Assembly: GCA_003215795.1 (NCBI GenBank)
Contig: QCJV01000003.1
Location: forward strand, 1-64,000
Source: Prochlorococcus sp. AG-409-F19
GTDB taxonomy: Bacteria > Cyanobacteriota > Cyanobacteriia > PCC-6307 > Cyanobiaceae
Length of the DNA: 64,000 nt
Direction of reading: 5' to 3'
Numbering within the stretch: position 1 is the first letter of the stretch; the number at the start of each line of letters is the position of its first letter. The notes below the pieces were generated by a model, which worked only from the letters and a program-made list of their open reading frames with translations, had not been told where the DNA came from and searched no databases. The translations under genes were made by a program, and so were the position numbers. This document shows positions 47,821-56,603 of this stretch, one piece after another.

Positions 47821-48531
47821 TTAATCTCCAATTAAACAATTTGGAAATAAGAAATTTTGGACAAAGTCATCTGCCCATTGCTTCCCAAAGTAGCTCTTAA
47901 ATAGCCCATGCGCAGGGTCAATTTTAGCATTATATCTATCATAAGAAAGCTGTAATTTATTAACTTCAATTGGAGATAATTTTTTATAATTCTCTGTACT
48001 TATAGTGCCTAATAGCCAATATTTATCTAAAAAATCTAAAAATACTTCAACCAATGAATACTTTAAATTACTCCCATCACCTATATAAAAAAGAACCCAT
48101 GGCGAGAAATATTTTTTCGAATCATATAAATTCATTTCTTTATTAGAGTAAAAATCAGGATAATTCTTCTTTAATTCCTTTAAGCCTTCAAAATATCTCT
48201 TTAGATAATGATCGTTCTGTATAAGAGGTTGGAAATCAAGTACAGCTACAAGTTTTTCCTTTTTCCCAAACCATAAAAGATCAATCCCCAAAATTGGCTG
48301 ATCATTAGAGTAATTAGGGTAAGCAACAGAATTAAGCACTTGAAGTTTTTCGCCAGCGTCCATTCTAGTTACTCGCCATCGTCTAAAACCAGGGACATCC
48401 CATAAAAAACTTCTTATAACAGTATCTTTTTTTCTCGAAAAACATTCCTGAAATCTACTCTCAATATCTACCTTCAATCCACCATGGGAAATAATGCTAG
48501 TGTGTAATTCCTCAAAAATCTGATTAAACAT
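47821..48531 (-). CDS. pebA: 15,16-Dihydrobiliverdin:ferredoxin oxidoreductase
   Basis: Reduces biliverdin IX alpha at C15-C16, channelling its product to PebB. The ATG at 48531 gives 236 residues beginning MFNQIFEELHTSIISHGG; a TTG upstream is possible. Family motifs: FLWDVPGFRRWRVTRMDAGE, ILGIDLLWFGKKEKLVAVLD, SPWVLFYIG and DPAHGLFKSYFGKQWADDFV. It lies 99 bp after ho1. Confidence 0.93.
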   Translation of the reverse strand: MFNQIFEELHTSIISHGGLKVDIESRFQECFSRKKDTVIRSFLWDVPGFRRWRVTRMDAGEKLQVLNSVAYPNYSNDQPILGIDLLWFGKKEKLVAVLDFQPLIQNDHYLKRYFEGLKELKKNYPDFYSNKEMNLYDSKKYFSPWVLFYIGDGSNLKYSLVEVFLDFLDKYWLLGTISTENYKKLSPIEVNKLQLSYDRYNAKIDPAHGLFKSYFGKQWADDFVQNFLFPNCLIGD

Positions 48532-48630
48532 AAATATCAATACTTACAAAAAGTGTATATATTTAGAGACAATCAAAAGGAAATATAAAGTATGCATTGC
48601 TCAATTCAGGTAAAATAATAAAGGAATGTT

Positions 48631-49350
48631 TTAAGTTGATGAAGATTCAGTACTTCCAACTCGTGAATTTCTTGTTAAAAGAGAAAAAAATAATTTACCA
48701 ATTACGGTAATAAGATTACCCTCAAGTTCTTTGAACATATCCATATTATATTTAAAGGCTAGGTTAGCTTCATCAACAATCAAATCAGCCATTTCTTGAT
48801 CTATGGGCAATGAATTTAGAACTTTACTATAGTTTAATTTAAATTCTTTTGTATCTTGAATCATCTCGAAATCATAAAACTTCAAGCCACTACTACCAGA
48901 TATATTCATTGCCTTTTTAGCAATTCTTCTTAGGATCTGTCCACCTGAAAGATCTCCAATATATCTTGTATAGTGATGGCCTATTAACAACTCAGGTTGA
49001 GTAACAGCAATATTCTTAATCCTCTCTTCGTAGGCTTGAGCAGAGGAAGACACATGTATGAGCTTTTCCCAATTCTCTCCAAAATAGAAGCTTAAATCTT
49101 CTTTCAGGGAATCCGCTCTATTAAGTTCCTCAAAATCAATAAAAGAAACAACAGGGTGGTTTTCCTGAACAAGTCTTGAAATCTCATCTTCCATTGCCAA
49201 ATAAACAACATATAAGTCTGCAATCAATTTCCTATAAGTTGATTTATCAACAACCCCCTTTAAAAAACAACTTACAAAACCAGTATTTTCAGCCATTGTA
49301 TGGGACTTTTTTGTCCCTTCTCTAAGTTGTGTTGCAAGAGCTACTGGCAT
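48631..49350 (-). CDS. ho1: Heme oxygenase
   Basis: Cleaves heme to biliverdin IX alpha with reduced ferredoxin. The 239-residue product has the proximal heme-ligand His in REGTKKSHTMAENTGF near residue 16, the HHYTRYIGDLSGGQILRRIA distal-helix motif with the GDLSGG signature, and a short basic C-terminus. As first gene of the ho1-pebA-pebB operon it starts the path from heme to phycoerythrobilin. Confidence 0.96.
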   Translation of the reverse strand: MPVALATQLREGTKKSHTMAENTGFVSCFLKGVVDKSTYRKLIADLYVVYLAMEDEISRLVQENHPVVSFIDFEELNRADSLKEDLSFYFGENWEKLIHVSSSAQAYEERIKNIAVTQPELLIGHHYTRYIGDLSGGQILRRIAKKAMNISGSSGLKFYDFEMIQDTKEFKLNYSKVLNSLPIDQEMADLIVDEANLAFKYNMDMFKELEGNLITVIGKLFFSLLTRNSRVGSTESSST

Positions 49351-49831
49351 TGGAAAACTTTCAAAAGACTGCGTTTAAAAGTGCATGTCTACTCTAATAA
49401 TTACATCTAATCAATGAGATAGGCCATTTGACTATCTTTTGAAACTCTCAGGTGCATAAAAATACTCTTAGCTTAAAATTTGGGCTTCCTATCAGGGAAA
49501 TAAACAGACAGTCAAAGCTATCTTCTTCAAACCATAATCCTGTATTAGGCCCATCTCTACAAGCGCAGTCATTTAGAAACGTTGCTGGGAGTAATACTTT
49601 ACCAAGTTCCTTGAAGAGGAAATATCCTAGCTAACACTCCCTCAGTTTCTTCTGAATCAGTAGCATTCAAGAAAATTTCCTCTCCTCATAACTGAAGCAG
49701 GCATCAAATACATTCTTTTCTCATTTGGGTAGGAAAATATTAAAAATGCGTTCTGAAATACGGATTTATTCAAACTATTACCAAAAAGTCATATTCTCTA
49801 GAAATAACATCTAGAGGAAATTCAAATTTAA
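49351..49831. other. 481-bp divergent region between ho1 and icd
   Basis: Contains the promoters of both genes. One 60-codon GTG frame at 49452-49634 (plus) is polar and low-complexity and looks spurious. I did not find an NtcA-type GTA-N8-TAC site upstream of icd. A hairpin overlapping the icd ribosome binding site is listed separately. Confidence 0.6.
49796..49816 (+). promoter_or_regulatory. icd: Hairpin covering the icd ribosome binding site
   Basis: CTCTAGA (49796-49802) and TCTAGAG (49810-49816) form a perfect 7-bp stem with a 7-nt loop. The right arm contains the first part of AGAGGAAA (49813-49820), the best Shine-Dalgarno-like sequence before the icd ATG at 49832. Pairing would hide it, so translation could be controlled by melting or by a ligand or protein. 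Effect is inferred. Confidence 0.45.
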
Positions 49832-51256
49832 ATGGCTAATTTTGAAAAGCTTTGCCCCCCCAAGAAAGGCGAAACAATTAGATTTGAAAATGGATTGCCA
49901 TTAGTTCCTGATAACCCAATTATTCCCTTTATACGAGGAGATGGAACAGGAGTAGATATTTGGCCAGCAACACAAAAAGTAATTGATAAGGCAGTCCAAA
50001 AAGCCTATGGAAGTTCACGAAAAATTGAATGGTTCAAAATCTTTGCAGGTGATGAGGCGTGTGATGTTTATGGAACTTATCAATATCTTCCTAATGACAC
50101 CATAGAAGCAATCAAAGAATATGGTGTTGCAATTAAAGGACCATTGACCACCCCCGTTGGTGGAGGAATTAGATCTTTAAATGTTGCATTAAGACAAATC
50201 TTTGATCTATATAGTTGTGTCCGCCCATGTCGTTATTACAAAGGGACTCCCAGTCCACATAAACATCCTGAAGACTTAGATGTAATTGTTTATCGCGAAA
50301 ATACTGAAGATATTTATGTTGGCATCGAATGGGAAGCAAATGATCCAATTGGGCGAAGCCTAATTGAGCATCTAAATAATAAAGTAATCCCATCTAGTGA
50401 ATCAATTAAGAATAGAAAGATACCAAAAGGGTCAGGAATTGGGATCAAGCCAGTAAGCAAGACAGGCAGCCAAAGACATATCCGTAAAGCAATTCAACAT
50501 GCATTAAAGCTTGAAGGAACAAAAAGGCATGTAACTCTTGTTCATAAAGGAAATATCATGAAATTTACAGAAGGTGCATTCCGTGACTGGGGATATGAAT
50601 TAGCAACAACTGAATTCCGTGATTCTTGCATTACGGAAAGGGAAAGTTGGATTATCTCCAACCTTGAAAAAGATCCTGAACTAAACATAGAAAATAATGC
50701 AAAAAAGATAGATCCTGGATATTCATCTTTAACCCAAGAAAAGAAAGATGTTATATGCAACGAAGTGCAGTCAGTAATTAATAATATTTATAAAACACAT
50801 GGGAATGAAAAATGGAAGAAAATGGTTTTAGTAGATGACAGAATAGCAGATAGTATTTTTCAACAAATTCAAACAAGGCCTCAGGAATATTCCATACTTG
50901 CGACACTAAACCTTAATGGTGATTATATTTCAGATGCTGCTGCTGCTATAGTTGGTGGATTAGGAATGGCCCCAGGTGCAAATATTGGCGATAATGCTGC
51001 CATATTTGAAGCAACACATGGCACAGCACCAAAACATGCTGGTCTAGACAAAATTAATCCAGGTTCAGTTATTCTTAGCGGAGTTATGATGCTTGAATTT
51101 CTAGGTTGGGAAGAAGCTGCAAATCTAATTACAAAAGGTTTAAGTCAATCTATTTCTGACAAAAAAGTTACTTATGACCTTGCAAGACTTATGGATCCAA
51201 AACAGTCACCATTGTCTTGTAGTCAATTTGCTGAGGCTGTCATTGAAAGATTCTAA
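49832..51256 (+). CDS. icd: Isocitrate dehydrogenase, NADP-dependent
   Basis: Makes 2-oxoglutarate, the carbon skeleton for ammonium assimilation and the nitrogen-status signal in cyanobacteria. The 474-residue product has FIRGDGTGVDIWPA, KGPLTTPVGGGIRSLNVALR with the substrate Ser, YRENTEDIYVGIEWE, and NLNGDYISDAAAAIVGGLGM. It is longer than the E. coli enzyme by about 55 residues, mostly an internal insert (about residues 260-310), as in other cyanobacteria. Confidence 0.96.
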   Translation: MANFEKLCPPKKGETIRFENGLPLVPDNPIIPFIRGDGTGVDIWPATQKVIDKAVQKAYGSSRKIEWFKIFAGDEACDVYGTYQYLPNDTIEAIKEYGVAIKGPLTTPVGGGIRSLNVALRQIFDLYSCVRPCRYYKGTPSPHKHPEDLDVIVYRENTEDIYVGIEWEANDPIGRSLIEHLNNKVIPSSESIKNRKIPKGSGIGIKPVSKTGSQRHIRKAIQHALKLEGTKRHVTLVHKGNIMKFTEGAFRDWGYELATTEFRDSCITERESWIISNLEKDPELNIENNAKKIDPGYSSLTQEKKDVICNEVQSVINNIYKTHGNEKWKKMVLVDDRIADSIFQQIQTRPQEYSILATLNLNGDYISDAAAAIVGGLGMAPGANIGDNAAIFEATHGTAPKHAGLDKINPGSVILSGVMMLEFLGWEEAANLITKGLSQSISDKKVTYDLARLMDPKQSPLSCSQFAEAVIERF

Positions 51257-51277
51257 ATGTTTTTAATTTCTTTAATT

Positions 51278-52630
51278 TTAAACAGATTCCATAAGTGTAA
51301 ACGCTTTTAAAAGAGTTGTTTTGTCTCCTAAGTTACCTGGAAAGGTAATGATAGGCAGTTTTTCCTTATCTTTTTCAGAAGTGCATACAACAGATAAGCC
51401 AGGAAGAATTTGTCCATGTAGATAAACAGATTGAAGTCTTAAACCCTTAGATATTAAATAATGAGTTGTAATGCCTCCTTTGCTAATGATATATCCCAAA
51501 CTACTAGAGATTTTATCAACCAAGCGGCCCATTAGTGCCGCAAGAAAAACACCAAATCCAAGCCTTTCTTTCATAGAAGAGAAGAGAATTTCACCTCTAC
51601 TTGTAAATAAAACTGGTGTCATTTTCTTATCAAGAATGCCTAACAACTCTTGATTCCACAAATTTTCTAAATCTGCAATTAAACGATCTTGTTCACTACT
51701 CTGAAAAATTCTAGAGATTTTCTTTACAGGTAATTTAATTCCTATACATGTAGGGTGTTCCAATAATAGTTCTAATTGTTTATCTGCTAATTTGACATGA
51801 GATCCAACAATAACAATTCCTGGCTTTACGCTACCATTTTTATCTCTGAGCCTAAGATTAGAGAAATTTTTAATAGTATTCTTCTCAGGATAGATCTTTG
51901 ATAAAGAATTAATTAAACTTGCTGCTGATCGAAAAAGAAATTTCTTGCTCGTACCTAAAGCTTCGATTGCAGATACAAATGTATCAAGATCTATTGAAGA
52001 TTGAGCATCAACAATAACGGTTTGATTCGATGATAACTTTAACAATAAGTCAGTTAATCTTTTCATTCCTAACTTATATTTATTTGCCTCTCTTAATTGC
52101 TTAATATTAATACAAATTACATCTTTTGATTTTATTTTAAAATTACTTTTTTCTTCTAAATATGTAGCCAAGTTACTTGATGAGAATCCAAAAATTTTAT
52201 CTTCTCCAAAAATAGTCTTATGCACAGGAATACTATTTAATAAATGAATGCCGTTAACTGTAGTCCTACCTCCTTCAAAAAATGCTGGGACATGGAAAGT
52301 TGCATCAAAAGGTCCTAGTTCTTCATTTATTACTTTTGGCTCTAGAGTCGAATGACCTCTTAATGTTGAATCCCCCCGACTAACAAAAAGAATTTGATTA
52401 AGCCTTAAATCATTTTCTTTCAATACTTCCTTGAGATTTTCACAAACTTCACGAAGTCTGTACTCAGCATTTTCAGGAGATAAAGATCTAGTATTTGTTA
52501 GCAAAAAAAGTAATGGTGACGAATCTTTGATCCACTTAGTCAAAATTTCTTTATTCCACTGAAATAGTAAGGGGCACCCATAAACAGTTTGAGAGCCAGT
52601 CGGATCATCATCAAAAACAACAATCTTCAT
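51278..52630 (-). CDS. DUF1537 four-carbon acid sugar kinase-like protein
   Basis: A 450-residue protein with the DUF1537 N-terminal domain (VFDDDPTGSQTVYG with acidic substrate/metal residues, FLLTNTRSLSPENAEYRL) and the NBD_C domain near the end (SKGGITTHYLISKGL). Characterised relatives (DtnK, OtnK) phosphorylate D-threonate or D-erythronate. Here it is 7 bp from the FMN oxidase gene on the same strand, and the two probably share a transcript, so a hydroxyacid substrate is plausible. The exact substrate is unknown. Confidence 0.82.
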   Translation of the reverse strand: MKIVVFDDDPTGSQTVYGCPLLFQWNKEILTKWIKDSSPLLFLLTNTRSLSPENAEYRLREVCENLKEVLKENDLRLNQILFVSRGDSTLRGHSTLEPKVINEELGPFDATFHVPAFFEGGRTTVNGIHLLNSIPVHKTIFGEDKIFGFSSSNLATYLEEKSNFKIKSKDVICINIKQLREANKYKLGMKRLTDLLLKLSSNQTVIVDAQSSIDLDTFVSAIEALGTSKKFLFRSAASLINSLSKIYPEKNTIKNFSNLRLRDKNGSVKPGIVIVGSHVKLADKQLELLLEHPTCIGIKLPVKKISRIFQSSEQDRLIADLENLWNQELLGILDKKMTPVLFTSRGEILFSSMKERLGFGVFLAALMGRLVDKISSSLGYIISKGGITTHYLISKGLRLQSVYLHGQILPGLSVVCTSEKDKEKLPIITFPGNLGDKTTLLKAFTLMESV

Positions 52631-52637
52631 AAAAAAG

Positions 52638-53810
52638 CTATTTCCAGCTATCGGGAATAGTTACATAAGACTGATCTAAATCCTCCACTGATTTGCAACC
52701 TAATAATTTCATGGTCCTTAGAACATCAGCTTTAATAATCTCAATTGCTCTAGCAACACCAGGTCCACCAGCTGCTGCCAATCCATAAGCATATGCCCTA
52801 CCGATTAAAACAGCTTTAGCTCCAAGACATAAAGCTTTCACAACATCTCCTCCACGTCTTATTCCACCATCTAACAAAACATCTATCTGGCCATTCACTG
52901 CATCGACAACTTCAGGTAAAACTCGAATAGTTGGAGCAACGCTATCTAATTGACGAGCTCCATGATTCGATACAACAATCGCATCCACTCCTTCATCAAC
53001 AGCTTTTCGTGCATCATCTCCTATATGAACTCCTTTAACTACAATATCTCCCCCCCATGCTTCTCTAATCCATTTAAGATCTTCCCATGTAACTACTGAT
53101 GCCTCTAATGCAGGTCCAATTTCTGTGTAACCCATTGGACCATCATCAAGCTCAACATTAGGGAAACTCATTAATCCTCCATCGAGCAACCAATCAGTCA
53201 TCCAACAAGGCTTTACAAGAATTTGAGCAAGGTAAGGGAACATCTTGATTGGATTCCTGGAAAGTAATTCTTTTGTCCCATTTCGCAAATCACGTTCTCT
53301 CAAACCTGAAACAGGGGTATCAATCGTGACGACTATTGCAGAGAAACCTGCTTTCTTGGCCCTATCAATAGTTTTCAATGCAACATCTCTTCCACCAAGT
53401 AAATAAAGCTGATACCAAGCAGGGGAAGTTGTCGCTTGCTTAACTTCTTCCAATCTACATCCAGATAAAGTCGAGAGTGTATAACCAGTACCTGCAATCC
53501 CAGCCTCACGTGCTGCAACAATTTCCCCCTTAGGAAAGAACAAGCGGCTACTACCTACTGGAGCAAGCATGAAAGGGAGTTGAAACTCTTGATTGAGAAC
53601 CGAAGTCTTTAAATTGCAAGCGGGAGTAGCAACTGCACATCTTGGACGAAACAATATTTCGTTAAAGGCAGTACAATTCTGAGATAAGGTTTGCTCTCTA
53701 TCAGCACCACTGTCGATATAATCAAAAACCATTCGAGGAACACGCTTTTGTGCCAAACAGCGAAGATCACTGATATTTACAACTGAAGGAGCCGAAACAT
53801 TAGCTTGCAT
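52638..53810 (-). CDS. lldD: FMN-dependent alpha-hydroxyacid oxidase/dehydrogenase (L-lactate type)
   Basis: Family of glycolate oxidase, L-lactate oxidase and L-lactate dehydrogenase. The 390-residue TIM-barrel protein has MVFDYIDSGADREQTLSQN, the QLYLLGGRDVALKTIDRAKK region, the catalytic base in VVSNHGARQLD (about residues 279-289) and the FMN phosphate site DGGIRRGGDVVKALCLGAKA. Which 2-hydroxyacid it uses cannot be fixed; L-lactate is the best guess because of the neighbouring D-lactate dehydrogenase, and lldD is a tentative name. Confidence 0.82.
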   Translation of the reverse strand: MQANVSAPSVVNISDLRCLAQKRVPRMVFDYIDSGADREQTLSQNCTAFNEILFRPRCAVATPACNLKTSVLNQEFQLPFMLAPVGSSRLFFPKGEIVAAREAGIAGTGYTLSTLSGCRLEEVKQATTSPAWYQLYLLGGRDVALKTIDRAKKAGFSAIVVTIDTPVSGLRERDLRNGTKELLSRNPIKMFPYLAQILVKPCWMTDWLLDGGLMSFPNVELDDGPMGYTEIGPALEASVVTWEDLKWIREAWGGDIVVKGVHIGDDARKAVDEGVDAIVVSNHGARQLDSVAPTIRVLPEVVDAVNGQIDVLLDGGIRRGGDVVKALCLGAKAVLIGRAYAYGLAAAGGPGVARAIEIIKADVLRTMKLLGCKSVEDLDQSYVTIPDSWK

Positions 53811-53929
53811 ATCGCACAGGGATTATTATCTAATCAAACATACTAAGATATTAAATGCCTAGAAAATTGGCAGAAAAGAACTTATTATGTATTGAAAATC
53901 AGAATTTCTTTACATACAGAGTTCTATCA

Positions 53930-55630
53930 TTATTCATAATTTTTCCGCTTAGATGTTTTACCTATACCTGAATTAAATGTATTAGTTGGGTCCAGTTCTC
54001 GATAAAAATTTTTAAGGCTGTTATCAGCTTCATATAGGTGACCAACATTATGTTCAGCTGGGTATTTAGCTTTATTTCTATCTAAGATATATAAGATTTT
54101 ATTTTTAAGTTTATCAACATCAATTCCTTCTTTAGCAACAAAATCCCAATGGAAAACCATACATAGGAAATGTCCCATTTGATAAGACTGGGCCATTTGA
54201 GAAAGTATTTCTGCGGGCAGTAGTTTATACCAAGAATCACAATTTCGCGGCAATGCCACATCTAAAGGGATAATATTAGCAGAATTATATGAATGAAGTT
54301 TCCTATACCTACTTGGAGCAGAGCCTGCTACATAGCGATGTAAAAGTGCATCTTTACCTTCCAGGCTAGTACATTTTATATATTCATAATCTGTTTCGAT
54401 TTTAGTTTCTTCATCCAACAGGTTATCCATTAGTTGAATGGTTGAATCAGATGCTAGAAACAACATGCAATGTTCAAATCTGTTGTTATATTGGCGTAAA
54501 ATCGAAGGCAGATGATCAGGTAAAATAGACGATAAAAACTGCATAATATTGTCAGTTAAGTTACTTGGCAAGAAGTCATAGTCATCTATAAATTCATCAA
54601 TTATCCTTTTAAAATAAAATATTCTTGGTAATGATTTTGTACCAAAATATTTAATTAGAATAAAAAGGTCCTTACAATATTTGTCTGAAGCATCAAAGTA
54701 ACTTCTATGCATATACTCACCCATATCAGGTAAAGTTGGCATCTCAGTAAGAATCCTCTCTCTTAATTTTGTTAAATGATCTGGATTATTTGTTCCCACA
54801 AAGAAAACTTGTTCTCTTTCTGGCAGAGGAAAAGTATCGAGCCTAACAGCAAAAACAGCAATCTTTCCAGCGCATCCACTAGATTCGTATAATCGCCTTT
54901 GATCAGAATTAAATCTGGCAGGAGAGCTTGCAGTAATGTCACGTACTCGATTCTTATAATCCTTATCCGATGCTGCTTTAAGTGAAGAAGAAAGACCTTC
55001 TGTATTAAAATTAATGTTTTGGATATTTGTTAAAATTTCATCAACAGTGTCACCTAGTTCAATTCCTAAATGATTAATTAGTTCTAATCGTCCATCTCGG
55101 TTTAATCGTGCAAAAAGTGATAATTCTGTATAGGCAGGACCACGATTAACTAAATTACCACCAGAGTTATTGCAAACACCACCAATCACTGAAGCACCTA
55201 TGCAAGATGAACCAATAACAGAATGGGGTCCTCTACCCAAAGGTAAAAGATTGTCTTCTAATTGATATAAAGTAGTCCCAGGGAATGCAATGACTTGCTG
55301 ACCTTTGTTAACCAAAATTAATTGATTAATTTTAAGTGTACTTATAATAATTACATCTCTATCGTAATCATCTCCAAATGGTGTAGAGCCACCTGTCAAG
55401 CCTGTATTTGCAGCCTGTAAAATTATAATTTGGTCAAAAGATATGGAAATTTCTAAGATTTTCCAAAGATGCAGCAAATTCTGAGGAAATAAAACAAAAG
55501 ATGCCTGACCATTACCAACTCTTATGCCAGTGCTATAAAAAAGAGTCTTTTTAGGATCAGTTAATACATTTTTCCTCCCAAGAACAGCAATCAATTCTTG
55601 CTTGAGTTCTAAGATCCGATCTCCCCTCAT
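53930..55630 (-). CDS. dld: Quinone-dependent D-lactate dehydrogenase
   Basis: FAD flavoprotein of the E. coli Dld type, peripheral to the membrane, passing electrons from D-lactate to quinone. The ATG at 55630 has AGGA 8 bases upstream and gives 566 residues. The N-terminal FAD domain reads almost as in E. coli: IILQAANTGLTGGSTPFGDD, VIIISTLKINQLILVNKGQQ, GTTLYQLEDNLLPLGRGPHS, VIGSSCIGASVIGGVCNNSG. The C-terminal part has the cap and membrane-binding domain (Dld-type, ~370-560). This type is uncommon in cyanobacteria and was probably acquired. Confidence 0.92.
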   Translation of the reverse strand: MRGDRILELKQELIAVLGRKNVLTDPKKTLFYSTGIRVGNGQASFVLFPQNLLHLWKILEISISFDQIIILQAANTGLTGGSTPFGDDYDRDVIIISTLKINQLILVNKGQQVIAFPGTTLYQLEDNLLPLGRGPHSVIGSSCIGASVIGGVCNNSGGNLVNRGPAYTELSLFARLNRDGRLELINHLGIELGDTVDEILTNIQNINFNTEGLSSSLKAASDKDYKNRVRDITASSPARFNSDQRRLYESSGCAGKIAVFAVRLDTFPLPEREQVFFVGTNNPDHLTKLRERILTEMPTLPDMGEYMHRSYFDASDKYCKDLFILIKYFGTKSLPRIFYFKRIIDEFIDDYDFLPSNLTDNIMQFLSSILPDHLPSILRQYNNRFEHCMLFLASDSTIQLMDNLLDEETKIETDYEYIKCTSLEGKDALLHRYVAGSAPSRYRKLHSYNSANIIPLDVALPRNCDSWYKLLPAEILSQMAQSYQMGHFLCMVFHWDFVAKEGIDVDKLKNKILYILDRNKAKYPAEHNVGHLYEADNSLKNFYRELDPTNTFNSGIGKTSKRKNYE

Positions 55631-55731
55631 CTTACAAATCCTAATACTCCTAAACAAAGTTAGCTCAAAAAATTAGTCGAGATAGAAAGTTAATTTAATC
55701 TACTTGAATATAAAAATACTGAAATTAAAAT

Positions 55732-56595
55732 TTAAGCAAATTGATTCACTATAAACTCGCACTTTAGATGCTTTGCTTCGTCTGGCTTAAGCTCAATAGT
55801 ACGGTCACCAGTAATCAAAGAGTTCCTGGGACTTGTCCATGGTTCCAAGCAAACCATTGGCCTGGGTGGTTCAGTCCAAATCACACTTAAGTCAAGAGGT
55901 TCTTCAGATTTCATTTCCAAAGAGGTATGATCTATTAAATCAAATAAAAATGTTGAAGAAGTAGTCCCTGCAATGAAATCAACACCCTTGCTAAGTCTTT
56001 CTAACTCTAAATTAGTCTCCGACTTTATCATCGTCTTCTGATTTATACATTCCTTAGTAAGACCATCAATTCGGACATGATTTAAATCTTTAATGGAAAA
56101 ATAAGGATGCAAGCCAAAGCTAAAAGGCATTAAATTTTTACTATTATTTATTACTACTGTCAGAATCTCTAACGATTGAGTCCTCAATCTTATTTCCATC
56201 TGCAAGGTAAACTCAAATGGGTAAGCCCTTAAAGTTACTTGAGTTTGTTTTAATCGAAGTTTTACACCAGACTGATCATTAAGAACATTCAATTCCCACA
56301 AGGCATTTCTAGCAAAACCATGCTGTTCTAAAAAATATTCATTATCACCTAAAGTATATCTACCATCTCGCAAGTTTCCACAAATAGGAAAAAGAACTGG
56401 TATACCTCCTCGAACACTCTTCAAAGGATCCATAAATCGTAATTGGTCAAGATATAAAATCTCTCTACCATTACATACCCAACTAGTTATTAATCCCCCA
56501 CGTTCAGGAACAATTCGCAAGTAATCTCCACTTTCTAAACTTCTACATTCCCAATGTTTATAAGGAAAATCTTTGCTTGCAAGAGTAACTGACAT
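55732..56595 (-). CDS. Aldose 1-epimerase / galactose mutarotase-like protein
   Basis: A 287-residue beta-sandwich protein of the mutarotase superfamily, possibly glucose-6-phosphate 1-epimerase-like (YeaD group). Motifs: SVRGGIPVLFPICGNLRDGR, LEQHGFARNALWEL with the conserved His, and FSFGLHPYFSI with the catalytic His. C-terminal PRPMVCLEPWTSPRNS contains the catalytic Glu. Converts anomers of a hexose or hexose phosphate; context of glycogen phosphorylase nearby fits. Confidence 0.85.
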   Translation of the reverse strand: MSVTLASKDFPYKHWECRSLESGDYLRIVPERGGLITSWVCNGREILYLDQLRFMDPLKSVRGGIPVLFPICGNLRDGRYTLGDNEYFLEQHGFARNALWELNVLNDQSGVKLRLKQTQVTLRAYPFEFTLQMEIRLRTQSLEILTVVINNSKNLMPFSFGLHPYFSIKDLNHVRIDGLTKECINQKTMIKSETNLELERLSKGVDFIAGTTSSTFLFDLIDHTSLEMKSEEPLDLSVIWTEPPRPMVCLEPWTSPRNSLITGDRTIELKPDEAKHLKCEFIVNQFA

Positions 56596-56603
56596 TTAAT
56601 GAG

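Noticed and set aside
49452..49634. 60-codon GTG frame between ho1 and icd
   Set aside because: Polar, low-complexity product with no motif or SD and a GTG start; likely chance in a promoter region.
49351..49831. NtcA binding site upstream of icd
   Set aside because: Looked for GTA-N8-TAC and found none that fits, although icd is NtcA-controlled in other cyanobacteria.
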